The position numbers were made by a program, and so were the translations under genes. Below the pieces are notes generated by a model, which was given only the letters and a program-made list of their open reading frames with translations, was not told where the DNA came from and did not search any database. From contig SVPN01000010.1 of assembly GCA_015065805.1 (NCBI GenBank), forward strand, positions 1 through 49,159: DNA of 49,159 nt, given 5' to 3'. Below are positions 16,705 through 24,270 of this stretch, piece after piece (the first letter of the stretch is position 1; each line of letters begins with the position of its first letter). This stretch comes from Oscillospiraceae bacterium (GTDB lineage Bacteria > Bacillota > Clostridia > Oscillospirales > Acutalibacteraceae).

Positions 16705-18768
16705 TTATTTCACAAGCTCGAGCAGGATCCACCGCACATCAACGGTGTTGATCTTGCCGTCCTTGTTGATGTCGGCAAGCACCTGTGCGTCGGAGGAAAG
16801 CAGCTTGGTGCCGCCGAGATGGCGAAGGATCATAGCCGCATCGGCCGTGTCGATGCCGCCGTTGTTGTTGAGGTCACCGGGGATCTCCCGACCTGTTATA
16901 TCCTCAGCAAGTGCATAGGCGTTCCATGTCAGCTCCGCACCGACCGTACCGTATACCGACAAGGTGTAGCTGTTGATCGTGACCGTATCGGTTGTACCGA
17001 ATGCTTCCCGCAGATCGACATAGGTATCCAAGTCTTCCGTGAAGTCTATGTTGGTGCCTTTTACGATGGCAGAGAGCTGGACACGTCCCGTTGTGCCGTT
17101 ACTTGTTGTGAAGCTGATATACCCGTTTGCGCAACCGCCTGCGGTGGACATACAAAGGTGCAGATACGGCGTTTTGTCCGGATCGACCGTCTTGTTGAGC
17201 GTGATGCGCACTGATGGCCACGCGATAGTACTGCTTGCCGCACGGGACATAGTGAACGAGCCATCCTCGTTAATGGTGAAATCCACGGTACCGTCGGCTT
17301 GCGCAACGGCACTTTGCGTGGCGGGGAGCAGGTTCTCGGTGTCGCGGTAGGTGCGCTTTTCCTCGGCTTTACTGCCGACGAAAAAGTAGCTGACAATGAC
17401 CGCGTCGCCTTTCGGTGCGTAGAATTTCATCATATTGATGATCCATTTTTGTTCACTTGACACTAAGTAGTCGCGCAGATCAATGCATCCCGTCACGCTG
17501 GTGACGGCGTATTGTGCGCGGCCGTTATTAAAGAGCGCATCCCATGTTTCGCCGCTGTCCGCAAGCTTCGCGCCGCCCTGCGAGGCGTCCAGGAAGGACA
17601 GCCACGGCGAGTAGTTGGAGTTGCTGTAGATCGAGAAGGTGAAGTCCGAACCGTCGGGAATCAGGAAGGAATAGTACAGATACGGCGTTTTGGTCAGGTC
17701 AAGTGACACGCCGAGTCCGTTGGCGGTTTGCATAGTGGATTCCACAACGGGCAGATCGCTGCCGTAATTGAAATAGGGGATCAGGTCGATTTTGGTGTTG
17801 ACATTCGGCGCCTCCTTGGCGGCGTGGGCGTAATGCGGATGCTCGGGCGTCGCCGCGTCTCCGTAGGTGATGTTGTCGGGCCACGTAAATGCGGGCTTTT
17901 CCAATACGGAGCTTGTCACACTGTAAGGGACAGCGATGGCGTTGGTTGCCGATTCAACGGCAACACGGCGCGTATAATCGGTCATATTGTCGGGTGCCCA
18001 GGTGATGCCCGACACATCAAAGCCCGTCAATGCCTGAAAGAAGGTCAGACCCGCGATGTAGCGGCCGCTTTTCAGACTCAGGTGGTAGTTGTCGCGGGTG
18101 AGGAGCCCGATGTCCGAGGTGCGCGCATTCTGGATGGCGGTTCCCGTCGGTGAAATGCGGTCGATCGTCGGAACAGCGCCGACGTGATCGCGCGTCAGCG
18201 CGGCAATGGCATTATAATACGCGACGGTGTCGTTGTTGAAGCTGTTGACCAATTCTTCGTGTGAGCCTTTTTCACCCACCCACGTCATATTGAAGGCAAT
18301 CTTCGGATTGCCTATGGCGTTTTTCTTGACGTAGTTTATGAGATTTTCAAGATTTGCGTAGGATTCTTCTTCGGCATAGCGACTGCCGTCACCCGTGCCG
18401 TGCTGAATGGAGATCCAGTCCCATTCTTCGCTTTGCAGGGCGGCAAGGATGGTGTGACCGGCGGTGATGCTCCATCCCGAGCCCGTGTTGAGGTAGTATT
18501 CGTATGCCGCTGTGTTGTTGACGGCGTAGCTGTAGTGCTTGTTGATCGAACAGCCGCCGTAATACAGCGTGGCAAACTTTACGGACTTGACACCCGCGTT
18601 GAGTGCGATGTTCGGCACGTGCTCGGCGGTGTCCAACGCAAAGCTGTTGCCGATGAACAGCACCTTGAGCGATGACGGTGCGTCGGCGGCCCCGGTGACG
18701 GTTGCCGCAGACGGCATAATGACCGTCAACAGTAAGCAGGACAGCAATGTGCAAAGCAGTTTTTTCAT
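16705..18768 (-). CDS. Secreted DUF4886 (SGNH-like) protein with dockerin
   Basis: This 687-residue protein has a signal peptide (MKKLLCTLLSCLLLTVIM), then an SGNH-hydrolase-like domain of the DUF4886 type. Ser42 lies in VLFIGNSFALDTAEH, the oxyanion Gly block may be YYGGCSINKH, and the C-terminal D-x-x-H is DNYHLS. A beta-rich segment follows (about 330-500). A second beta module, containing TIAWPSVRITLNKT and TPYLHLCMS, spans about 500-625. Last comes a type I dockerin with DLNNNGGID and DINKDGKIN calcium loops and a RWILLELV helix. It should be exported and either attached to a cohesin scaffold or released. The longer frame starts 24 codons upstream, but ATG 18768 follows TAGGAGGG. Substrate is unknown; ester removal from polysaccharides is the usual SGNH role. 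Confidence 0.85.
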   Translation of the reverse strand: MKKLLCTLLSCLLLTVIMPSAATVTGAADAPSSLKVLFIGNSFALDTAEHVPNIALNAGVKSVKFATLYYGGCSINKHYSYAVNNTAAYEYYLNTGSGWSITAGHTILAALQSEEWDWISIQHGTGDGSRYAEEESYANLENLINYVKKNAIGNPKIAFNMTWVGEKGSHEELVNSFNNDTVAYYNAIAALTRDHVGAVPTIDRISPTGTAIQNARTSDIGLLTRDNYHLSLKSGRYIAGLTFFQALTGFDVSGITWAPDNMTDYTRRVAVESATNAIAVPYSVTSSVLEKPAFTWPDNITYGDAATPEHPHYAHAAKEAPNVNTKIDLIPYFNYGSDLPVVESTMQTANGLGVSLDLTKTPYLYYSFLIPDGSDFTFSIYSNSNYSPWLSFLDASQGGAKLADSGETWDALFNNGRAQYAVTSVTGCIDLRDYLVSSEQKWIINMMKFYAPKGDAVIVSYFFVGSKAEEKRTYRDTENLLPATQSAVAQADGTVDFTINEDGSFTMSRAASSTIAWPSVRITLNKTVDPDKTPYLHLCMSTAGGCANGYISFTTSNGTTGRVQLSAIVKGTNIDFTEDLDTYVDLREAFGTTDTVTINSYTLSVYGTVGAELTWNAYALAEDITGREIPGDLNNNGGIDTADAAMILRHLGGTKLLSSDAQVLADINKDGKINTVDVRWILLELVK

Positions 18769-18810
18769 AGTATTCCCTCCTAATATATTGTGTCGGGATT
18801 GATGGATAAA

Positions 18811-18853
18811 TGCAAAACGGCGAAGCGGATGCTGGGACATCGGCTTCGCCGTT
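18811..18853 (-). terminator. Terminator after the dockerin-SGNH gene pair
   Basis: A 16-bp stem with one mismatch (18816-18831 with 18838-18853). On the minus strand it ends in TTTTGCATTT. It lies 11 bp after the stop of the 18864-20762 gene and before the DUF4886-dockerin gene, so the latter depends on read-through or on a promoter in the remaining 40 bp. Confidence 0.7.
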
Positions 18854-18863
18854 GAATGGGATA

Positions 18864-20762
18864 TCAGGAGACAAGTTGAAGAAGAATATACCGTACGTCG
18901 CTCGTGTTGATCGTGCCGTCGTTGTTGATATCGGCAAGAGTGAGCGCTTGGCCTGTCAGCGGCTTGGCATTGTTGAGATGACGCAGGATCGCCGTGGCAT
19001 CCGAGGTGTCCACCTCGCCGTTGCCGTTGAGATCGCCGCGCAAGCCCTCAAGCTCTTGTGCAAAGGCAAGCGACGACCATTTCACGCTGTCGCCGACCGC
19101 GCCGTACACCGACAGTGTATAGCTGTCAACGGTGATCGTGCCACCGTTGCCGATGTGTGAGGCGAGGTCAACATAGATGTCCGTATCGGCGGCAAAGTCG
19201 TTTGCCGTGCCGTCATACAGCTCCGACAGACGCACGGAACCGCTGTTGCCGTGCGCATCGGTGTAATACAGGAAGCCGTTGGCACTGCCGCCGTTTGTGC
19301 TCATTTTCAGATGAAGATAGGGCGTTTTGTGCAGATCGACCGTCTTGTTGCAGGTCACCTTGACCGACGGCCACGCAATGTCGCTTTCCGCCGCACGGGC
19401 GATCACCAGCGAGCCGACCTTCTCAAGCACATAGTCCACCTTGCCTTCAGCATTGGTGATCTGATTGAGGTCGGTTGGAAGCAGGGACAGGCTGTCGGTG
19501 TACTGCTCGGGAGCGCTTTCGCCGCCGTTTGCGCGGATACTGAATTCGTTAAAGGTGACAGGCGCATCTGCCGCACCCGAAACGAACATTTTCACGCCCG
19601 ACAGCAGTACCGTGCCGTCAGCACGGATGTACTTCTGAGGGACGATTGCCGACAACGGTACGGACACGCGAATGTCCTGACCGCCTGCGATATCGTCACC
19701 CGAAATTTGCACGTCCGGGTGATACTGTTGGATGATTTTGGCGATGGCAACGCTTGTGTTGGTGTATTCGTGGGTCGGAGTGGGACCGTCGAAATACAGC
19801 GAGATATTGGCAGAAGCGGTCAGCTCCATATCCAACGTCAGGGTGCTGTTCGCGACAGGTGCAAAGAACATATCACCGAAGCCGGGGGAGTAGTGCACCT
19901 CGGGCCATTTGCCCGTTGTGTTGGCAAAGGACAGCGAGCCGTCTGCGTTCTCCGTGCCGTACATCGTGCCGGGGAACAGCACCAGCCAGTCCGCCGCTTT
20001 GAAGGAGATCAGGCTTTTTGTCCAGCTCCCTGCCTGCAGTGCGGGCGGATCGTTGGCGGTGACGCGCGGTGCGGAGGCATCCTGACGGAAACGCTCCTGC
20101 AGATAGGCGACAATGGTGTCAGTGTATACCTGATTGCCCTGATCGGCAAGGTGAAGACCGTCAGCGATCAGGAAGGTGTTCAGGTCATAGCCGCTGTCGC
20201 AAACAGCGTGCATATCGATGAGGTGCGTGCCCGTTGCCGAGGCGACCTCACGCATCGCCGTGACATATTTGTCGAGCGCCAGGTTGACCGATTTTTCGGG
20301 GTACAGCGAGGAACCGCCCTGCGATTCGTCGGAGAGGAACGGCGGTGTCATCAGGATCGGCACGGCGCCGACAGCCTCGATCTGCGTGATGAAATACTGC
20401 AGATTCTCTTTGTATCGGGCGACAGTGACGCGGGGATTGATGCCGTCCTCAAGGTAGAAATCGTTGGTCGCAAAGCTCATAATGACAAAATCGGGATCTT
20501 TGTTGAGCACATCGCGTTCAAAACGCGCACGCCCCTGTTCGGTGGTGTTGCCGCCGATGCCCGCGTTGATCAGGTACATATTGGTGGCTTTGGCGACCGA
20601 ACGCGGCCAGGTGGACAGGGCGGTGATGCTGTCACCGAAGGTGATAAGCGTCTTGCCGTCCATCACGGGTGCATCTGCGGCAGGAGCGGCAAGGACAGCG
20701 GGGATCGCGGTCACAAGCAGTGCCAGCGCCAGCAAAACAGAGAGAAAGGCTTTTGTGTTCAT
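18864..20762 (-). CDS. Secreted SGNH/GDSL esterase-like protein with dockerin
   Basis: The 632-residue product has a signal peptide ending near AVLAAPAA, then a GDSL/SGNH hydrolase domain with all four blocks: TFGDSITALS (Ser45), AGIGGNTT (Gly and Asn), FATNDFY (Asn) and DGLHL (Asp and His). A beta-rich module of about 190 residues follows (WTKSLISF to NEFSI), then a second module of about 130 residues with IAWPSVKVTCNKT and TPYLHLKMS. A type I dockerin ends it (DLNGNGEVD and DINNDGTIN calcium loops). It should deacylate a polysaccharide outside the cell. AAGGAG precedes ATG 20762. It starts 11 nt after the stop of its upstream paralogue, so they share a transcript. Confidence 0.88.
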   Translation of the reverse strand: MNTKAFLSVLLALALLVTAIPAVLAAPAADAPVMDGKTLITFGDSITALSTWPRSVAKATNMYLINAGIGGNTTEQGRARFERDVLNKDPDFVIMSFATNDFYLEDGINPRVTVARYKENLQYFITQIEAVGAVPILMTPPFLSDESQGGSSLYPEKSVNLALDKYVTAMREVASATGTHLIDMHAVCDSGYDLNTFLIADGLHLADQGNQVYTDTIVAYLQERFRQDASAPRVTANDPPALQAGSWTKSLISFKAADWLVLFPGTMYGTENADGSLSFANTTGKWPEVHYSPGFGDMFFAPVANSTLTLDMELTASANISLYFDGPTPTHEYTNTSVAIAKIIQQYHPDVQISGDDIAGGQDIRVSVPLSAIVPQKYIRADGTVLLSGVKMFVSGAADAPVTFNEFSIRANGGESAPEQYTDSLSLLPTDLNQITNAEGKVDYVLEKVGSLVIARAAESDIAWPSVKVTCNKTVDLHKTPYLHLKMSTNGGSANGFLYYTDAHGNSGSVRLSELYDGTANDFAADTDIYVDLASHIGNGGTITVDSYTLSVYGAVGDSVKWSSLAFAQELEGLRGDLNGNGEVDTSDATAILRHLNNAKPLTGQALTLADINNDGTINTSDVRYILLQLVS

Positions 20763-20773
20763 ATTGTATCTCC

Positions 20774-22684
20774 TTACACGACGAGGGCTTTGAGGATATA
20801 GCGCACATCAATGGTGTTGACGTTGCCGTCGCCGTTGCAGTCCGCGACCGCAAGGGTGGCATCGTCAAGAGGCTTTGTGCCGTTGAAATGGCGAAGCATA
20901 GCCGTGGCATCCGCTGTATCTAACTTGCCGTTGCCGTTGACATCGCCGGGGATGTGATCGGGCTCGACATATTCCTCAGCGGTAGCAAGTGCCGTCCAGG
21001 TCAGCGCGTCACCGTAGCCGCCGTATACGGAAAGCTCATAGTGGGTCAGCGTGATCACGCCCGAGGTCCCCAGCGCCTTGGCAAGATCGACATACACATC
21101 GATGGCTTCGGTGAAGTCGTTGATATCGCCTTTGACAAGCTGAGAAAGCTGGATCGATCCGGTCGTGCCGTAAGCGTTGGTATAGAACAGATGACCGTTT
21201 GCACTGCCGCGGGCGGGCGTGAAAGCGAGGTGCATATACGGTGTTTTGTTCAGATCGATCGTTTTGTTGACGGTCACGTGAATCGAAGGCCACGCGATCT
21301 CGCTGGTTTCGTCGCGGGCGATCGTCAGCGAGCCGTCGGTGTTGATAGCGAAGTCCACCACGCCGTTGTTCTGCACGATCTGCGAGGAGGCGGTCGGAAG
21401 CAGGCTGTCAACATCCGTGCAGACGGGAGTTTCGGGCACTTCGGTGCCGTCGGTGGTGGTGATGCTCAGTTCTCTGAGCGTGACCTTTTTGTTTGCCGCA
21501 CCGACTACGAAGATCTTTACACCCGTGAACACAACGGTGCCGTCAGCCGCAATAAAGGAGGAGGGAACGATGTCTTCAAGCGGCAGGGTGGTGTACACCG
21601 ATTGACCGGGAAGGATATCGTCGCCCGAGATCTGCAGGGTCGGAATCTTCGCTTTCAGGATCTTGGTCAGCGACACATAGGTCGAGGCATAGGTCAGTGT
21701 GGGGTTCGGGCCGTTGAAATACAGCGCCACGTTGGAGCCTGCTTCAAATTCCATATCAATGGTCAGATACGTGCCCTTGACGGGTGCGGTGATGCCCTCA
21801 TCGATGGTGGGGGAATAGTGCGCCTCCGGCCACATACCGTTGGTGTTGGCAAACGACACCGAGCCGTCATCTTCCTGCACACCGTACATCGTGTCGGGGT
21901 AGATGATCAGCCACTCGTTGAGATCGGTGGGGGCGATGGGCTTGGTCCACGCACCGGGCTCGGCTTTGGGAGCGGTGGGCTGTTCCACGCGCGGTGCCGA
22001 GGCATCGGAGCGATAGGTGTTGTTCATAAAGGCGCAGATCGTGTCGGTGTAGACCTGATTGCCCTGCGACGACAGATGCACGCCGTCGGAAACCAGGAAG
22101 TTACTGACGGTATAGCCGCCGTTATCGCACACTGCGTGGATGTCAATGAGTCCGACACCGTTGACAGATGCCACCTCGCGCATTGCGGCAACGTATTTGT
22201 CCAATGCGCCGTTGACCGTGCCCTCGGGATACAGCGACGGGCCACCCGATGCACCTTCCGAAATGAACGGCGGGGTCATCAGGATCGGCTCTGCACCTAA
22301 GTTCCGGACCTTTTCTACAAAGGTTTGCAGATTGGCTTTATAGGTTGCCAGATCCACGCGCGGATTCACGCCGTCCGCACGGTAGAAATCGTTGGTGGCA
22401 AAGCACATAATCACAAAATCGGGGTTGTGCGCCGCAACGTCGCGGTCAAAACGCGCCATACCGTGAGCGGTGGTGTTGCCGCCGATGCCGGAGTTGACCA
22501 GCTTCATATTCAGGTTTTTCGCCACCGATTGCGGCCAGGTGGATAAGGCAGTGATGCTGTCACCGAAGGTGACGAGCGTCGCGCCGTCCATCAGCGGTGC
22601 ATCCGCCGCAGGAGCGGCAAACGCGGCAGGGACGATGCTGAGCGTCAACAGAACGCACAGAAGAACGGAAAACAGCTTTTTCAT
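20774..22684 (-). CDS. Secreted SGNH/GDSL esterase-like protein with dockerin
   Basis: A 636-residue paralogue of the downstream gene, with the same architecture. It has a signal peptide ending near AAFAAPAA and SGNH blocks TFGDSITALS, SGIGGNTTAHG, FATNDFY and DGVHLS. The 190-residue beta module runs from WTKPIAPT to RELSI, and the 130-residue module contains IAWPSIHVTVNKT and TPYMHLAFT. The dockerin has DVNGNGKLD and DCNGDGNVN loops. The tandem position and near-identical layout indicate duplication. AAGGAGG precedes ATG 22684, and a promoter lies at 22721-22749. The dockerin implies a cohesin-bearing partner that is not encoded in this window. Exact ester substrate cannot be told from sequence. 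Confidence 0.88.
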   Translation of the reverse strand: MKKLFSVLLCVLLTLSIVPAAFAAPAADAPLMDGATLVTFGDSITALSTWPQSVAKNLNMKLVNSGIGGNTTAHGMARFDRDVAAHNPDFVIMCFATNDFYRADGVNPRVDLATYKANLQTFVEKVRNLGAEPILMTPPFISEGASGGPSLYPEGTVNGALDKYVAAMREVASVNGVGLIDIHAVCDNGGYTVSNFLVSDGVHLSSQGNQVYTDTICAFMNNTYRSDASAPRVEQPTAPKAEPGAWTKPIAPTDLNEWLIIYPDTMYGVQEDDGSVSFANTNGMWPEAHYSPTIDEGITAPVKGTYLTIDMEFEAGSNVALYFNGPNPTLTYASTYVSLTKILKAKIPTLQISGDDILPGQSVYTTLPLEDIVPSSFIAADGTVVFTGVKIFVVGAANKKVTLRELSITTTDGTEVPETPVCTDVDSLLPTASSQIVQNNGVVDFAINTDGSLTIARDETSEIAWPSIHVTVNKTIDLNKTPYMHLAFTPARGSANGHLFYTNAYGTTGSIQLSQLVKGDINDFTEAIDVYVDLAKALGTSGVITLTHYELSVYGGYGDALTWTALATAEEYVEPDHIPGDVNGNGKLDTADATAMLRHFNGTKPLDDATLAVADCNGDGNVNTIDVRYILKALVV

Positions 22685-22720
22685 AAAATGACCTCCTTAA
22701 TGGGAGAATAGTATAGTATC

Positions 22721-22749
22721 AGTGTAGCAAATCCTATACGGAAATGCAA
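22721..22749 (-). promoter_or_regulatory. Promoter of the dockerin-SGNH gene pair
   Basis: On the minus strand TTGCAT (22744-22749), a 17-bp spacer and TACACT (22721-22726). The -35 begins 7 bp after the stop of the lipoprotein gene, so the dockerin pair can be expressed separately from it. Confidence 0.6.
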
Positions 22750-22755
22750 GTGCTT

Positions 22756-23976
22756 TTATTTCGTTGCGGTAATGCTGAGCTCATTGACGGTGACTGTCTT
22801 TCCCGCATCCCCGATAATGAACATCTTTACGCCCGAGAACAACAGCGTGGCATCGTCACGCAAATAGCGTCCGCCCGTCAGTGCTGATAACGGTATGGTG
22901 CATTGCACATGCTGGCCGCCGAGAATGTCATCACCCGATGTGCGAAGCGACGGAAGTTGTGTTTTTATGGCGGAGGTCAGGGAGAGATATTGGTTCTCGG
23001 TGGGGACGGTCGGGGTGTCGCCGTTGAAAAACAGCAGGATATGCGTGGCGGCTTTCAGTTCAAGATCGACCGTCAGGTAACTGCCCGCAACGGGGACGGC
23101 AATACTGTCGGTGAGCTTGGGAGAATAATGCACCTCCGGCCATTCGCCGGTTGTGTTGGAAAAGACGACGTGACCGTTTTCGTCGGTATCGGCTACAACG
23201 GTGCCGGGGTAGAGGATGCGCCAGCCTTCGGGAGCTTCGGGAATCAGACTTTTTGTCCACGGCCCTTTCTGTGCCGTCGGTGCGGTCGGACGTTCCACGC
23301 GCGGGGCATCGAGATCCTGTCGGAAATGCGCGGTCATATAGGAGATAAGGGCATCGGCAAACACCTTGTTTCCGAGCGGGGACAGGTGCACGCCGTCACT
23401 GCTCAGGAATTCCGCGGCGCTGTAATGCTCGTCACATACGGCGTGGATGTCCACAAGATCGGTGTCGGTTTCCTTTGCGACCTCGCGCATAATGTTGACA
23501 TAGACATCCAGTGCGGCATTGACCGAGCCTTCGGGATAGCGTGCCGCACCGCCCGAAGCCGTTTCGGTGATGACGGGGGAGGTGATGAGGATCGGGACGG
23601 CATCAAGAGCGCGGGTACGCTCCACCATTTCTGTCAGGTTCTGACGGTATTCTTCGGGAGCCACCTGCGGGTCGATGCCGTTTTTGCGGTAAAAATCGTT
23701 GGTGCCGAAGCAGATGGTCACGAAATCGGGATCGGCGCTTGCGACATCCTGCTCAAAACGGGCAAGTCCGTGAGCGGTGGTATTGCCGCCGACTCCTGCG
23801 TTGACAAGGTGCATATTCAGCTCGTTTGCCGCCTCGGACGGCCATCGGCTGAGGGAGGTGTTGCTGGCGCCGAAGGTGACGAGCGTTGCGCCGTCAAGAA
23901 GCGGCTTTTCTACCGTGCAGGCGCATAAGGAACAGAACAACAAAACCGAGAGTATGCAGACGATTGCTTTTTTCAT
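22756..23976 (-). CDS. SGNH/GDSL esterase-like lipoprotein
   Basis: The 406-residue product starts with a lipoprotein signal (CILSVLLFCSLCAC) whose likely lipidated residue is Cys20. The SGNH domain follows, but block I reads TFGASNTSLS in place of GDS: the nucleophile position Ser38 is kept while the neighbouring Asp is Ala. The other blocks are present (AGVGGNTTAHG, FGTNDFY, DGVHLS). The rest is the same 190-residue beta module seen in the two dockerin paralogues (WTKSLIPE to NELSI). It has neither the second module nor a dockerin. It should be membrane-anchored at the cell surface, in contrast to its exported relatives. GGAGGGACTG precedes ATG 23976. A division of labour between cell-bound and cellulosomal forms is inference. 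Confidence 0.85.
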   Translation of the reverse strand: MKKAIVCILSVLLFCSLCACTVEKPLLDGATLVTFGASNTSLSRWPSEAANELNMHLVNAGVGGNTTAHGLARFEQDVASADPDFVTICFGTNDFYRKNGIDPQVAPEEYRQNLTEMVERTRALDAVPILITSPVITETASGGAARYPEGSVNAALDVYVNIMREVAKETDTDLVDIHAVCDEHYSAAEFLSSDGVHLSPLGNKVFADALISYMTAHFRQDLDAPRVERPTAPTAQKGPWTKSLIPEAPEGWRILYPGTVVADTDENGHVVFSNTTGEWPEVHYSPKLTDSIAVPVAGSYLTVDLELKAATHILLFFNGDTPTVPTENQYLSLTSAIKTQLPSLRTSGDDILGGQHVQCTIPLSALTGGRYLRDDATLLFSGVKMFIIGDAGKTVTVNELSITATK

Positions 23977-24001
23977 AAACAGTCCCTCCTCTGATGATTT
24001 C

Positions 24002-24029
24002 AGTATAGCAGGTTTTCGCGAAATAGCAA
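24002..24029 (-). promoter_or_regulatory. Probable promoter of the SGNH lipoprotein gene
   Basis: On the minus strand TTGCTA (24024-24029), a 16-bp spacer and TATACT (24002-24007). The -35 is weak. The rest of the 294-bp intergenic gap is AT-rich and holds one short hairpin (24100-24107 with 24116-24123, followed by a weak T-run) and the divergent PFOR promoter. I see no gene in it. Confidence 0.5.
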
Positions 24030-24173
24030 GTAAAAGAGATTGTCAAAAAATCGGGTTTTTGAATAGTTTTTTTATTGCCAAAAACTTAACGAAGTGCTTA
24101 AAACGGCTTTGCACCGCCGTTTTAATAGGTTTTTGGAAAAGCTGAAAAAATTCAAATTTTGTACAAATTACTC

Positions 24174-24227
24174 TTTACAGCATCGCAAAGAAGTGGTACA
24201 ATATATATTGTGCGGACAAGCGTCCGC
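24174..24227 (+). promoter_or_regulatory. PFOR promoter with 5'-end hairpin
   Basis: TTTACA (24174-24179), a 17-bp spacer and TACAAT (24197-24202). Transcription should start near 24209. A perfect hairpin GCGGAC-AAGC-GTCCGC (24212-24227) then lies almost exactly at the mRNA 5' end. Such hairpins can protect mRNA from 5' attack; that role is inference. Confidence 0.75.
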
Positions 24228-24270
24228 GAAACGTTGTTCTATATTATCCCAAAAGGAGGACATAGTAAAC

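Noticed and set aside
24100..24123. Terminator or attenuator before PFOR
   Set aside because: The stem is only 8 bp with a weak T-run, it lies upstream of the PFOR promoter, and no plus-strand gene ends there.
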